From Shimia sp040225985 (GTDB taxonomy: Bacteria > Pseudomonadota > Alphaproteobacteria > Rhodobacterales > Rhodobacteraceae): 64,000 nt of DNA. Location of the stretch: NCBI RefSeq assembly GCF_040225985.1, contig NZ_JBBPEU010000002.1, positions 558,001 to 622,000 on the forward strand, read 5' to 3'. Position 1 is the first letter of the stretch, and each line of letters starts with the position of its first letter. The position numbers and the translations under genes were made by a program. Positions 26,341 to 35,636 of this stretch are shown here, one piece after another. The notes below the pieces were generated by a model. The model was not told the DNA's origin. It was given only the letters and a program-made list of their open reading frames with translations, and did not search any database.

Positions 26341-26501
26341 CAGTTCTGAATCCTCGCATTTTCAGGTTCGTAATCACCGCGCGTGACCTTGACCACCGTC
26401 AGGCCAAACACGATACCGATAAAGACAACCAGCGTCAGCGCCACGCCCAGATTGCGGCCGAACCGGCGTCCATGAAGTTCGTGATCTTCGCGAAAGCTCA
26501 T
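26340..26501 (-). CDS. Small single-pass membrane protein between ctaB and ctaG
   Basis: A 53-residue protein with a basic N terminus (MSFREDHELHGRRFGRN), one hydrophobic helix (about residues 18-36, LGVALTLVVFIGIVFGLTV), and a short polar tail. It begins one base after the ctaB stop and overlaps the ctaG start by one base, so it is translated as part of the oxidase operon. A small frame occupies the same place in Paracoccus. Its role is unknown; it could be a minor oxidase subunit or an assembly helper. Confidence 0.75.
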   Translation of the reverse strand: MSFREDHELHGRRFGRNLGVALTLVVFIGIVFGLTVVKVTRGDYEPENARIQN

Positions 26502-26502
26502 C

Positions 26503-27441
26503 TTACCACCCTCCTAGGCCATAGCGGGCCAGCGTGGCCTCGGCCAGGATCGCGCCATAGTGCAGGAACAGATACATAAGCGAGAGCGCAAAGAAGGATT
26601 TCTCGCGCTTGTAACCATCTGCCTCGGATACCTCTTCATCGCGGCGCCAGATCGAGATGGCCCCAGCTACGAACAGGGCGTTCAGGATCAGCGCCACGGT
26701 CAGATAGATCGGTCCGCCGACACCCGTGAAAGCCATGCCAATCGCCACGGCCGCCAGAAGAAGCGTGTAAACAAGAATGTGATTGCGGGTCGAACGACGC
26801 CCGTTGGTCACGTGCAGCATCGGCACGCCCGCGTCCTTGTAATCCGACTTCATGAACAGGCACAGCGCCCAGAAATGCGGGGGTGTCCACATGAACGTCA
26901 GCGTGAACATCAGGATCGATTCAATCGACACACCGCCCGTGGCGACGGCCCAGCCGATCATCGGAGGAAACGCGCCCGCTGCGCCACCGATCACGATGTT
27001 CTGCGGGGTCCAGCGTTTCAGCCACATCGTGTAGATCACCACGTAGAAGAAAATGGTGAACGCCAGCAGCAGCCCCGCAAAGATATTCGCGGCCAGCGCC
27101 AGCATGACACAGGAGAAGACCGAAAGCGTAATACCGACCGCAAAGGCCTCGTCCCGCGTGACCTTGCCAGCGGGGATCGGGCGCGCTTGCGTCCGTTTCA
27201 TAACCGCGTCGATATCCGCGTCGTACCACATGTTCAGCGCGCCAGAGGCACCACCGCCCACGGCAATGAACAGGATCGACGCAAATGCCACCATCGGGTG
27301 CACGTCTACGGGCGCGGCCAGAAGGCCGACCATGGCCGTGAACACAACCAGCGACATGACGCGCGGTTTCAGCAGCGCGAAATAGTCACCGAAGCCGGCT
27401 TCCTGCGTCTTGAACTGCGTATTGATGCTTGCGTCGCTCAT
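26503..27441 (-). CDS. ctaB: Protohaem IX farnesyltransferase (haem O synthase)
   Basis: A 312-residue UbiA-type prenyltransferase with about nine membrane helices. The Asp-rich site is seen in NMWYDADIDAVMKRTQARPIPAG and the conserved segment TPQNIVIGGAAGAFPPMIGW. It farnesylates haem B to haem O, the precursor of haem A for the aa3 oxidase. It lies 52 bases after ctaC and one base before the small membrane gene. Confidence 0.96.
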   Translation of the reverse strand: MSDASINTQFKTQEAGFGDYFALLKPRVMSLVVFTAMVGLLAAPVDVHPMVAFASILFIAVGGGASGALNMWYDADIDAVMKRTQARPIPAGKVTRDEAFAVGITLSVFSCVMLALAANIFAGLLLAFTIFFYVVIYTMWLKRWTPQNIVIGGAAGAFPPMIGWAVATGGVSIESILMFTLTFMWTPPHFWALCLFMKSDYKDAGVPMLHVTNGRRSTRNHILVYTLLLAAVAIGMAFTGVGGPIYLTVALILNALFVAGAISIWRRDEEVSEADGYKREKSFFALSLMYLFLHYGAILAEATLARYGLGGW

Positions 27442-27493
27442 GCTTTTCCCCTTGGTCGGGGGCGCCCCGCAGAACGCCCCTGCCCGTCAGTTC

Positions 27494-28345
27494 TTATTCG
27501 GCCGAAGCCAGTTGCAAATGCGCCGGCAGGGTCGAAGGATCGCCTGCGTACTCTTCGATCGCGCCCTTCAGCCATTCGTCATAGGCCTCTTGCGAGACAA
27601 CCTTGACGGTGATCGGCATGTAGGCGTGGTCCTTGCCGCAAAGCTCGGAACACTGGCCGAAGTAAATACCTTCACGCTCGGCGTTGAACCACAGTTGTGC
27701 GATACGGCCGGGCACGGCGTCCTGTTTCACGCCAAAGGCCGGAATGGTCCAAGAATGGATCACGTCGGCGGCGGTGACGTTCATGACAACGGTCTTGCCC
27801 ACCGGCACGACAACCTGCGTATCGGTTGCCAACAGGTATTCATCGCTGGCATAGCCGTAGTCGGCCAGTTCGTCCTTGGCGAGCATGAAGCTCTCGAACT
27901 CGAATTCGTGATCCGAATATTCATAACCCCAGTACCACTGATAGCCGGTGACCTTGATGTGGATGTCGCCCTCGGGGATTTCCTGCTGGTTGAACAGAAC
28001 CGGCAGCGAGAATGCACCGATGAACACCAGGATGATGATCGGGACAACGGTCCATGCGATCTCGATCGGTGTGTTATGGGTAAAGGTAGCGGGTTCCGGG
28101 TTCGCGCGACGGTTATAGCGCACGATGATGATCGCCATCAGGGCCATTACGAACAGAACGATGGCGGTGATGATGATCAGAATCATCTGATCCAGGTTCT
28201 GAAGCTGGCGGGCCAGCTCGGTTGCGGGCGGCTGGAAGCCCATCAAGCCGTCGACCGGCTTGCCCACGGTCTCGACATCTTGGGCCAGCGCCGGAAGGGC
28301 TGTGAATGTGGCCATGAGCGCCAGGACTTTCGAAAGAATTCTCAT
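27494..28345 (-). CDS. ctaC: Cytochrome c oxidase subunit II
   Basis: A 283-residue protein with a signal peptide (MRILSKVLALMATFTALPALAQ), two transmembrane helices (about 40-110) and a periplasmic cupredoxin domain. The CuA ligands lie in GQCSELCGKDHAYMPI, plus an upstream His in VIHSWTIPAFGVK. It accepts electrons from cytochrome c. It is the first gene of the cta operon and divergent from tldD; an FNR-type site lies in the shared region. Confidence 0.97.
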   Translation of the reverse strand: MRILSKVLALMATFTALPALAQDVETVGKPVDGLMGFQPPATELARQLQNLDQMILIIITAIVLFVMALMAIIIVRYNRRANPEPATFTHNTPIEIAWTVVPIIILVFIGAFSLPVLFNQQEIPEGDIHIKVTGYQWYWGYEYSDHEFEFESFMLAKDELADYGYASDEYLLATDTQVVVPVGKTVVMNVTAADVIHSWTIPAFGVKQDAVPGRIAQLWFNAEREGIYFGQCSELCGKDHAYMPITVKVVSQEAYDEWLKGAIEEYAGDPSTLPAHLQLASAE

Positions 28346-28489
28346 AGTTCACCCTGATAGGTTGCGTTTTGTGTCTCGTTTCATGCGAAAAACCGGCATA
28401 GCACCGGAATCCCGCTGTTGTGCTACAGCTAGAATGCATATTCTATCTGCCAAATAAAGAAGTCAGCCCGCGTCAAACGGACGCTTTTT

Positions 28490-28503
28490 TTGACTTAGAT
28501 CAA
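28490..28503. promoter_or_regulatory. FNR/FnrL-type box between ctaC and tldD
   Basis: TTGACTTAGATCAA fits TTGA-N6-TCAA, the FnrL core, and differs from the full TTGAT-N4-ATCAA consensus in one position. It lies 20 bases before the tldD start and 145 bases before ctaC. Oxygen-dependent control of the oxidase operon would make sense, but the location fits repression of tldD better. Confidence 0.5.
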
Positions 28504-28523
28504 ATTCGGAAGGGAAAATCCAT

Positions 28524-29945
28524 ATGACTCATATCAAATTCTCGCCTTTCGAGACGTCACTTGACCCCGAAAAGGCGCTGTCCCTGTTGCGCGAGGCGAC
28601 GGACGGGGCTGATGACGGGGAACTTTTCCTCGAAAGGCGCCGGTCCGAAGCGTTGGTTTATGATGACGGGCGACTCAAAACCGCCTCTTATGATGCGTCG
28701 GAAGGGTTCGGGCTGCGGGCCGTGCGCGGCGAGGTGTCGGGCTATGCCCATGCCACCGAGATTTCCGAAGCGGCCCTGCGCCGCGCCATGGAAACAACGC
28801 GTCTGGCCGTGGGCGACGGCGGCGGCACCCTGGCCGCGCCCCCCACTCCCACGAACCGGCGTCTTTATACAGATGCCGACCCGATTGCCGGTGCCGCTTT
28901 TCCCGTCAAGATCGATACGTTGCGCCAGATCGACAATTTCGCGCGCGATCTCGACTCACGGGTCGTGCAGGTCTCGGCCACGCTGGCAGCCTCGCATCAA
29001 GAGGTGGTGATTCTGCGGCCCGACGGCGTTCAGGTCGCGGACACCCGGCCTATGACGCGGGTTAATGTGTCGGTCATCGTTGAACAGAATGGCCGCCGCG
29101 AATCCGGTAGCGCGGGTGGCGGCGGGCGGATCGGCCTTGGCGGGCTGCTTGATTCTGCCGACTGGCAGGCCAAAACCCGCGAGGCGCTGCGCATTGCCCT
29201 TGTCAACCTCGACGCTGTCCCCGCCCCGGCGGGCGCCATGGAGGTCGTGCTTGGCCCCGGCTGGCCCGGTATTCTACTGCACGAGGCCGTGGGCCACGGG
29301 CTGGAAGGGGACTTCAACCGCAAGGGCAGTTCCAAATTCTCGGGCCATATCGGGCAGCAAGTCGCCTCAAGGGGCGTCACCGTGGTGGATGATGGCACAA
29401 TCCCCGACCGGCGCGGCTCGATCACCGTGGATGATGAAGGCACGCCATCAGGGCGCAATGTGCTGATCGAAGACGGGATATTGGTGGGATACATGCAGGA
29501 CCGGCAGAATGCCCGCCTGATGGGCGTGGCCCCCACTGGTAACGGGCGCCGCGAGAGTTATGCCCACCCGCCGATGCCCCGCATGACCAACACCTACATG
29601 GAAGGTGGCGACGCCACCCCCGAAGACCTGATCTCCTCGCTCAAGGACGGAATCTATGCGGTGGGTTTCGGCGGTGGGCAGGTCGACATCACCAACGGCA
29701 AATTCGTCTTTTCCTGCACCGAGGCTTACCGCGTCCAGAACGGGAAGATCGGCGCGCCGGTCAAAGGCGCAACCCTGATCGGCGACGGCGCCACGGCGAT
29801 GAAGCAGATCCGGGGATTGGGCAATGACATGGCGTTGGATCCCGGCATGGGCAATTGCGGCAAGGCGGGCCAGTGGGTGCCCGTTGGCGTGGGCCAGCCT
29901 CATGTTCTTATGGACGGGCTGACCGTGGGCGGATCGGCCACTTAA
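28524..29945 (+). CDS. tldD: Metalloprotease TldD
   Basis: A 473-residue TldD-type protease subunit. The zinc motif is H253-E254-A-V-G-H258 in LLHEAVGHGLEGD, followed by the conserved FNRKGSSKFSG block, and the C-terminal GQWVPVGVGQPHVLMDGLTVGG. With TldE/PmbA it degrades unfolded peptides and matures some modified peptides; no pmbA is nearby. The ATG is preceded by GGAAGGGAAAA. It is divergent from ctaC, and its promoter region holds an FNR-type box. Confidence 0.96.
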   Translation: MTHIKFSPFETSLDPEKALSLLREATDGADDGELFLERRRSEALVYDDGRLKTASYDASEGFGLRAVRGEVSGYAHATEISEAALRRAMETTRLAVGDGGGTLAAPPTPTNRRLYTDADPIAGAAFPVKIDTLRQIDNFARDLDSRVVQVSATLAASHQEVVILRPDGVQVADTRPMTRVNVSVIVEQNGRRESGSAGGGGRIGLGGLLDSADWQAKTREALRIALVNLDAVPAPAGAMEVVLGPGWPGILLHEAVGHGLEGDFNRKGSSKFSGHIGQQVASRGVTVVDDGTIPDRRGSITVDDEGTPSGRNVLIEDGILVGYMQDRQNARLMGVAPTGNGRRESYAHPPMPRMTNTYMEGGDATPEDLISSLKDGIYAVGFGGGQVDITNGKFVFSCTEAYRVQNGKIGAPVKGATLIGDGATAMKQIRGLGNDMALDPGMGNCGKAGQWVPVGVGQPHVLMDGLTVGGSAT

Positions 29946-30095
29946 GTCAGCTTGCATGGTATTAGAGCGGAGGGGCGCGCGGGACATCCGGGCGTCTTTC
30001 GCATTTTAAGAACTATTGAAAATGATTTGAGCAAGTTCACCGCTTGTTAACGCTTTGACGGGTAAAGCTTGTCCTGCAAGCAGGCGGAGCCACGG

Positions 30096-31259
30096 ATGAC
30101 CGAAGTCAACATTTCTTCCACTCACCCCCAACTCCCACCCACCACGGAAGAACAACGGGTTTCGTGGCTCCGTCTTTTGCGCTCTCGTCGGGTCGGGGTT
30201 TCGACCTTTTTCAGGTTGATGGGCGAACACGGCTGCGCTGAACGCGCGCTCGAGGCTCTGCCAGAGATCGCCAAGGCCGCCGGAGTTGACAACTATACTG
30301 TATGTCCCGAAGGCGTTGTTGCTGCCGAACTCAAGGCCGGGCGCGCGCAAGGCGCACAGTTGATCGCCATGTCTGATCCCGACTATCCCAAAGCGCTCAA
30401 AGATATTGCAGACGCCCCGCCCCTGATTTGGGCTTTGGGCAATCCCGACCTGTTCGCGCGGCCCGCGCTGGCCATGGTGGGCGCACGAAATGCGTCTTCG
30501 CTGGGTACCCGCATGGCGCGTGGTCTGGCGCGCGACCTTGGTGAAGCAGGGTTCGTCGTCGTCTCCGGCCTTGCCCGTGGCGTGGACACCGCCGCCCATG
30601 GCGCGGCAATGAAAACGGGCACGATTGCCGTGTTCGGCGGAGGGGTTGACGTCACCTATCCAGCCGAAAACACAACGCTCGCCTGCAAGATTGCGGAAAC
30701 CGGCGTGATCCTCTCGGAACAGCCCATTGGCACCGTGCCGCAAGCCCGGCACTTCCCCGCCCGTAATCGCATCATTTCCGGCTTGTCACGCGCCGTGATC
30801 GTGGTCGAGGCCGCGGCGCGGTCCGGCAGCCTGATCACCGCGCGCGACGCGCTGGACCAGGGACGCGAGGTTCTGGCCGTGCCTGGCCACCCGTTCGATG
30901 CCCGCGCTTCGGGTTGCAACATGCTGATCCGCGATGGCGCCACGCTGGTGCGTGGTGCCGAAGACGTGATCGAAGTGATGGGCGCAGCCGAGGCTCTGGT
31001 GGTGCAGGACCCGCCGGTCACGGAACAGGTTGAAATGCCCCTGCCCGCGCAGGAACCACACCAACCGCAGCGGACATTGCGCGAAACTTCGGACCTACAC
31101 ATGCAGATCCTGAACCGGCTTGGTCCGGCCCCTCTGGCAGAGGATCAGTTGATCCGAGATCTGTCTGCCCCTGCGAATCGTGTGACACCTGTTTTGGTTG
31201 ATCTTGAGCTTGAAGGCCGGATCCAGCGGCAGGCTGGCGGCCTTTTGTCAAAAATCTGA
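30096..31259 (+). CDS. dprA: DNA processing protein DprA
   Basis: A 387-residue protein with the Rossmann-like DprA core (about 95-300), shown by MVGARNASSLGTRMARGLARDLGEAGFVVVSGLARGVDTAAH and EAAARSGSLITARDALDQGREVLAVPGHPFDARASG, plus a C-terminal winged-helix domain (about 320-387). DprA loads RecA on incoming single-stranded DNA in transformation and gene-transfer-agent uptake. ATG 30096 is chosen for the GGAG just before it. topA follows 255 bases downstream, a common arrangement. Confidence 0.95.
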   Translation: MTEVNISSTHPQLPPTTEEQRVSWLRLLRSRRVGVSTFFRLMGEHGCAERALEALPEIAKAAGVDNYTVCPEGVVAAELKAGRAQGAQLIAMSDPDYPKALKDIADAPPLIWALGNPDLFARPALAMVGARNASSLGTRMARGLARDLGEAGFVVVSGLARGVDTAAHGAAMKTGTIAVFGGGVDVTYPAENTTLACKIAETGVILSEQPIGTVPQARHFPARNRIISGLSRAVIVVEAAARSGSLITARDALDQGREVLAVPGHPFDARASGCNMLIRDGATLVRGAEDVIEVMGAAEALVVQDPPVTEQVEMPLPAQEPHQPQRTLRETSDLHMQILNRLGPAPLAEDQLIRDLSAPANRVTPVLVDLELEGRIQRQAGGLLSKI

Positions 31260-31514
31260 TCCGCGCGCCCAATCGGGGACATTCTGCTATAGCCGCGCCG
31301 AGTAATCCGTCGTGACACGTGCCCTGTTTTTCCTGGCCCGGATCTATAAAGCGCACTCACTAGATTTTTCCCATAAACGCCCGCATTCGCTCCAACGCAA
31401 ACGCCCGCGACAACCGTGGTATTCGCGTGACCAATGGGCACGCATTGACATTGACCTCTTTCAAACCACATCTTTCGCCGCCATATACGGGCCTGCGAGT
31501 CGAGAGGAAAATGG

Positions 31515-34070
31515 ATGCCAGTAGTCGTTGTCGAGTCCCCAGCCAAAGCAAAAACAATCAATAAATACCTGGGATCGGACTATACCGTTCTGGCTTCTTA
31601 CGGACATGTGCGCGACCTGCCCCCCAAGGATGGCAGCGTCGACACCGACCAGGATTTCGAAATGAAATGGGAGGTCGGCACGGACTCGCGCAAACATGTC
31701 AAAGCGATTGCCGACGCGCTGAAAGAAGACAACAACCTGATCCTCGCAACCGACCCCGACCGCGAAGGCGAGGCGATCAGCTGGCACCTTGAAGAGGCGC
31801 TGCGCAAACGCCGCGCGATCAAGAAAGACACGCCCGTGTCGCGTGTCGTGTTCAATGCGATCACCAAATCCGCCGTGACCGAGGCGATGCAGAACCCGCG
31901 CGATATCGACCAGCCGCTGGTCGACGCCTATCTGGCGCGCCGGGCGCTGGACTATCTGGTGGGCTTCAACCTGTCGCCGGTGCTGTGGCGCAAACTGCCC
32001 GGTGCACGCTCGGCCGGACGGGTTCAATCGGTCTGCCTGCGCCTGATCGTCGAACGCGAGATGGAAATCGAGGCGTTTAACGCCCGCGAATACTGGAGCG
32101 TCAAAGCGCTCTTGGCGACCCCGCGTGGTCAGGAATACGAGGCGCGCCTGACGGTGCTGGGCGGGCAAAAACTCGACAAGTACGATCTTGCCAACAGCAC
32201 CGCCGCAGAATTGGCCGTGCAAGCCATCACCTCGCGCGACCTCAAGATCGCCAAGGTCGAGGCCAAGCCGGCCAGCCGCAACCCCGCCGCGCCCTTCATG
32301 ACCTCGACACTGCAACAGGAGGCCAGCCGCAAATTCGGCATGGGCGCACGCCAGTGCATGAGCACGGCACAGCGCCTGTATGAGGCGGGCTACATCACCT
32401 ATATGCGGACCGACGGGATCGACATGGCCCCCGAGGCTGTGGCGGCTGCGCGCGACGCGATCGCTGACCGATACGGCGCGGAATACGTTCCCGAAAAACC
32501 CCGTATTTACAAGAACAAGGCAAAGAACGCTCAGGAAGCGCACGAATGTATCCGCCCGACCGATATGAAGCTGGCGGCTGAAGATCTGAAAGTCACCGAA
32601 TCCGATCAGCGCAAGCTTTATGACCTGATCTGGAAACGTACGCTAGCCTGTCAGATGGAAGGCGCCCGGATGGAGCGCACCACCGTTGACATCAGCAGTG
32701 ATGACGGACAGGTCGGGCTGCGCGCCACCGGCCAGGTCGTTCTGTTTGACGGGTTTATGCGAGTCTACGAGGAAGGCCGCGACGATGTCGTGGACGACGA
32801 TGACAAGCGCCTGCCCCAGATCATGGAAGGCGAAAAGGCAGACAAGCGCACGATCACACCCGAGCAGCACTTCACCCAGCCCCCGCCGCGGTATACCGAA
32901 GCAACGTTGGTCAAGAAGATGGAAGAACTGGGCATCGGGCGGCCCTCGACCTATGCCAGCGTGATCACTACCATCCAGGACCGCGAATATGTGCGGAAAG
33001 AGAAAAACCGCCTGTTCCCCGAGGACAAGGGCCGGATCGTCACGATCTTCCTGCTGAATTTCTTCCGCCAGTATGTCGGCTATGAGTTCACCGCCAATCT
33101 TGAGGAAGAGCTTGACGACGTGTCGGCAGGCAACCGCGATTACAAGAACGTGCTGGCACGGTTCTGGAAGGACTTTTCCAAGGCCATCTCGGAGACCTCG
33201 GAGCTGCGCATCACCGAGGTACTGGATGTACTGGACGAAGCCCTTGCCCCACAGCTGTACCCCCCGCGCGACGACGGCAGCGATCCGCGCGTCTGCCCGA
33301 AATGCGGCACCGGGCAGTTGCATCTGAAAACCTCGCGCACCGGTGGCTTTGTCGGCTGCGGCAATTATCCCGAATGCACCTATACCCGTCCCATCGCGGG
33401 TGAAGGCGCCGATGGCGACGAACGTGTGCTGGGCGAGGATCAGGGCGACGAAATCTGGCTCAAGGCGGGCCGGTTTGGACCTTATGTTCAGCGTGGTGAA
33501 CCCACGCCCGAGAACAAGAAACCGCCTCGCGCGTCGCTGCCGCGCGGCTGGAACAAGGATGACATGGACCTTGATAAGGCCCTGACCCTGCTCAGCCTGC
33601 CGCGCGAGATCGGCGAACACCCCGAAGGCGGCATGATTTCCTCGAATTTCGGGCGCTTTGGACCTTATGTGATGCACCAACTGCCCGACGAGGCAAAGCC
33701 CGTCTATGCCAACCTCAAAGACCCCAACGACGTGTTCGAAATCGGCATGAACCACGCGGTCGAACTACTGACGGAAAAGCGCAACAATCCGGGGCGCCGG
33801 GGTGGTCGTGCGGCGGCAAAGCCACTCAAGGAACTGGGAGAGCATCCCGAAAGCGGTGGCGCGATCAACGTGATGGACGGGCGCTATGGCCCTTATGTCA
33901 AATGGGAAAAGGTGAACGCCACCATCCCCAAGGACATCAAGGCCGAAGATGTGACCATGGAACAGGCGGTGGAATGGATAGCCGAAAAGGCCGCCAAGAA
34001 AAGCCCCAAACGCAAGGCGCCAGCCAAGAAGAAACCGGCGGCCAAGAAAAAGCCTGCCGCCAAGAAGTAG
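31515..34070 (+). CDS. topA: DNA topoisomerase I
   Basis: An 851-residue type IA topoisomerase that relaxes negative supercoils. The N-terminal TOPRIM domain begins VVVESPAKAKTI and continues to DPDREGEAISWHL. Catalytic Tyr296 lies in TYMRTDGIDM. The C terminus has a zinc-ribbon (CPKCG...CGNYPEC, near 593-617), two topo C-terminal repeats (RFGPYV, GRYGPYVKWE), and a long lysine-alanine-proline tail. A good terminator follows. Confidence 0.97.
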   Translation: MPVVVVESPAKAKTINKYLGSDYTVLASYGHVRDLPPKDGSVDTDQDFEMKWEVGTDSRKHVKAIADALKEDNNLILATDPDREGEAISWHLEEALRKRRAIKKDTPVSRVVFNAITKSAVTEAMQNPRDIDQPLVDAYLARRALDYLVGFNLSPVLWRKLPGARSAGRVQSVCLRLIVEREMEIEAFNAREYWSVKALLATPRGQEYEARLTVLGGQKLDKYDLANSTAAELAVQAITSRDLKIAKVEAKPASRNPAAPFMTSTLQQEASRKFGMGARQCMSTAQRLYEAGYITYMRTDGIDMAPEAVAAARDAIADRYGAEYVPEKPRIYKNKAKNAQEAHECIRPTDMKLAAEDLKVTESDQRKLYDLIWKRTLACQMEGARMERTTVDISSDDGQVGLRATGQVVLFDGFMRVYEEGRDDVVDDDDKRLPQIMEGEKADKRTITPEQHFTQPPPRYTEATLVKKMEELGIGRPSTYASVITTIQDREYVRKEKNRLFPEDKGRIVTIFLLNFFRQYVGYEFTANLEEELDDVSAGNRDYKNVLARFWKDFSKAISETSELRITEVLDVLDEALAPQLYPPRDDGSDPRVCPKCGTGQLHLKTSRTGGFVGCGNYPECTYTRPIAGEGADGDERVLGEDQGDEIWLKAGRFGPYVQRGEPTPENKKPPRASLPRGWNKDDMDLDKALTLLSLPREIGEHPEGGMISSNFGRFGPYVMHQLPDEAKPVYANLKDPNDVFEIGMNHAVELLTEKRNNPGRRGGRAAAKPLKELGEHPESGGAINVMDGRYGPYVKWEKVNATIPKDIKAEDVTMEQAVEWIAEKAAKKSPKRKAPAKKKPAAKKKPAAKK

Positions 34071-34096
34071 GTCGCCGATCACCGCCAATTACTAGA

Positions 34097-34125
34097 AGCG
34101 CCGGACGAAAGCCCGGCGCTTTTTT
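34097..34125 (+). terminator. Intrinsic terminator after topA
   Basis: Eight-base arms AGCGCCGG (34097-34104) and CCGGCGCT (34113-34120) around an eight-base loop, followed by TTTTT. It lies 27 bases after the topA stop. Confidence 0.88.
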
Positions 34126-34215
34126 GCTGGGACACACCTCATCAAGCAGTCGTGATTTGAAGCCCGCCGCAAGACAGATCATGGTCCGGCCGAACGAGCA
34201 GAACAGGAGCAAAAA

Positions 34216-34791
34216 ATGACCCTCAAAAAGCTTCATCGACGCAATATCTTGCTGGCCATGCCCGCCCTCGCGCTGTCACCGCTGACCGTAGCGGCGGAAA
34301 CGGCCCCCCCAGCCGAAGACCGCGAAACCGCGCCGCGCAACCTGTCTTCGTTCCGGGCGCAGGACTGGCGCGACCATTTCGATGATCTGGGCCTTGCTAC
34401 CATCGTGGCCGACACCACCTCGCGCGCGCTGCATTTCTGGAGCGGCGACGGCAGCGATTACCGGATTTTCCCGAGTTCCGTGCCGATCTCCGAAGACCTG
34501 ACCAAGCGCGGCTATACCAAGATCGTGCGCAAGCGCGTTGGCCCGGACTGGACGCCGACCCCCAGCATGATCGAACGCAATCCCGACCTGAAATACATGC
34601 CCCCCGGCCCCGACAACCCGCTGGGCACCCATGCCATGTATCTGAGTTGGCCCGCCTACCTGATCCACGGCACCCATGACACGCGCAAGATCGGACGACG
34701 CAGTTCGGATGGCTGTATCGGGCTTTATAACGAAGCGATTGCCGAACTGTACGAGATCACCCCGATCGGAACGCAGGTGCGCTTGATCTGA
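34216..34791 (+). CDS. L,D-transpeptidase (YkuD domain) protein
   Basis: A 191-residue exported protein with a signal peptide (MTLKKLHRRNILLAMPALALSPLTVAAE) and a YkuD domain (about 55-190). The catalytic HxxxxxxxxxxxxxSxGCI motif is present as IHGTHDTRKIGRRSSDGCIGLYN, with His near 155 and Cys near 172. It would form 3-3 cross-links or attach proteins to peptidoglycan. The gene stands alone between terminators, with AGGAGC before the ATG. Confidence 0.9.
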   Translation: MTLKKLHRRNILLAMPALALSPLTVAAETAPPAEDRETAPRNLSSFRAQDWRDHFDDLGLATIVADTTSRALHFWSGDGSDYRIFPSSVPISEDLTKRGYTKIVRKRVGPDWTPTPSMIERNPDLKYMPPGPDNPLGTHAMYLSWPAYLIHGTHDTRKIGRRSSDGCIGLYNEAIAELYEITPIGTQVRLI

Positions 34792-34913
34792 CCGGCCGGG
34801 GGACCGTGGCTACGTATGGTCTCCCGTAGAACTACGGCCCGGGCCCGTGTTCATTGACTCCTTGGTGACGCACCGTCAAAACAGGTCCGAATTTGGATTC
34901 TAGGGAGAGTTCC

Positions 34914-35636
34914 ATGAACAAAGTCTATGCGAATGCCACCGAGGCACTCGACGGGCTGCTGAAGGATGGATTGTTCATCGCCTCGGGCGGTTTCGGTCTG
35001 TGCGGCATCCCCGAGTTGCTTCTCGAAGCGATCAAGCAATCGGGTGTAAAGGATCTGACCTTTGCCTCGAACAACGCGGGCGTTGACGATTTCGGCATCG
35101 GTATCCTGCTGCAAACCAAGCAGGTGAAGAAGATGATTTCGTCCTATGTGGGCGAAAACGCGGAATTCATGCGCCAGTACCTGTCGGGTGAGCTGGAACT
35201 GGAATTCAACCCCCAGGGCACTCTGGCCGAGCGTATGCGCGCCGGCGGTGCAGGTATCCCCGGTTTCTTCACCAAGACTGGCGTGGGCACCGTGATTGCC
35301 GAAGGCAAGATGGAAAAGCAGTTCCCCACCGGCCCGGACGGCGCCATGGAAGACTATATCATGGAGGAAGGCATCTTTGCCGACCTCGCCATCGTCAAGG
35401 CCTGGAAGGCCGACGCGACCGGTAACCTCGTGTTCCGCAAGACCGCGCGCAACTTCAATGCACCTGCCGCAACCTGTGGCAAGATCTGCGTGGCCGAAGT
35501 CGAAGAGATCGTGCCGACCGGGTCGCTGGACCCCGACTCGATCCACCTGCCGGGCATCTATGTGCACCGCATCATCCAGGGCGACCACGAAAAGCGCATC
35601 GAACAGCGCACCGTCCGCAAGAAGGAGGAAGCATAA
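34914..35636 (+). CDS. 3-oxoacid CoA-transferase subunit A
   Basis: A 240-residue alpha subunit of a succinyl-CoA:3-oxoacid CoA-transferase. The conserved CoA-binding loop GGFGLCGIPE is at residues 24-33, followed by NNAGVDDFGIG and GAGIPGFFTKTGVGT. With subunit B it transfers CoA from succinyl-CoA to acetoacetate. ATG 34914 has GGGAGAG upstream. It overlaps the B subunit start by one base. It is the first gene of a ketone-body/3-hydroxybutyrate neighbourhood. Confidence 0.94.
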   Translation: MNKVYANATEALDGLLKDGLFIASGGFGLCGIPELLLEAIKQSGVKDLTFASNNAGVDDFGIGILLQTKQVKKMISSYVGENAEFMRQYLSGELELEFNPQGTLAERMRAGGAGIPGFFTKTGVGTVIAEGKMEKQFPTGPDGAMEDYIMEEGIFADLAIVKAWKADATGNLVFRKTARNFNAPAATCGKICVAEVEEIVPTGSLDPDSIHLPGIYVHRIIQGDHEKRIEQRTVRKKEEA

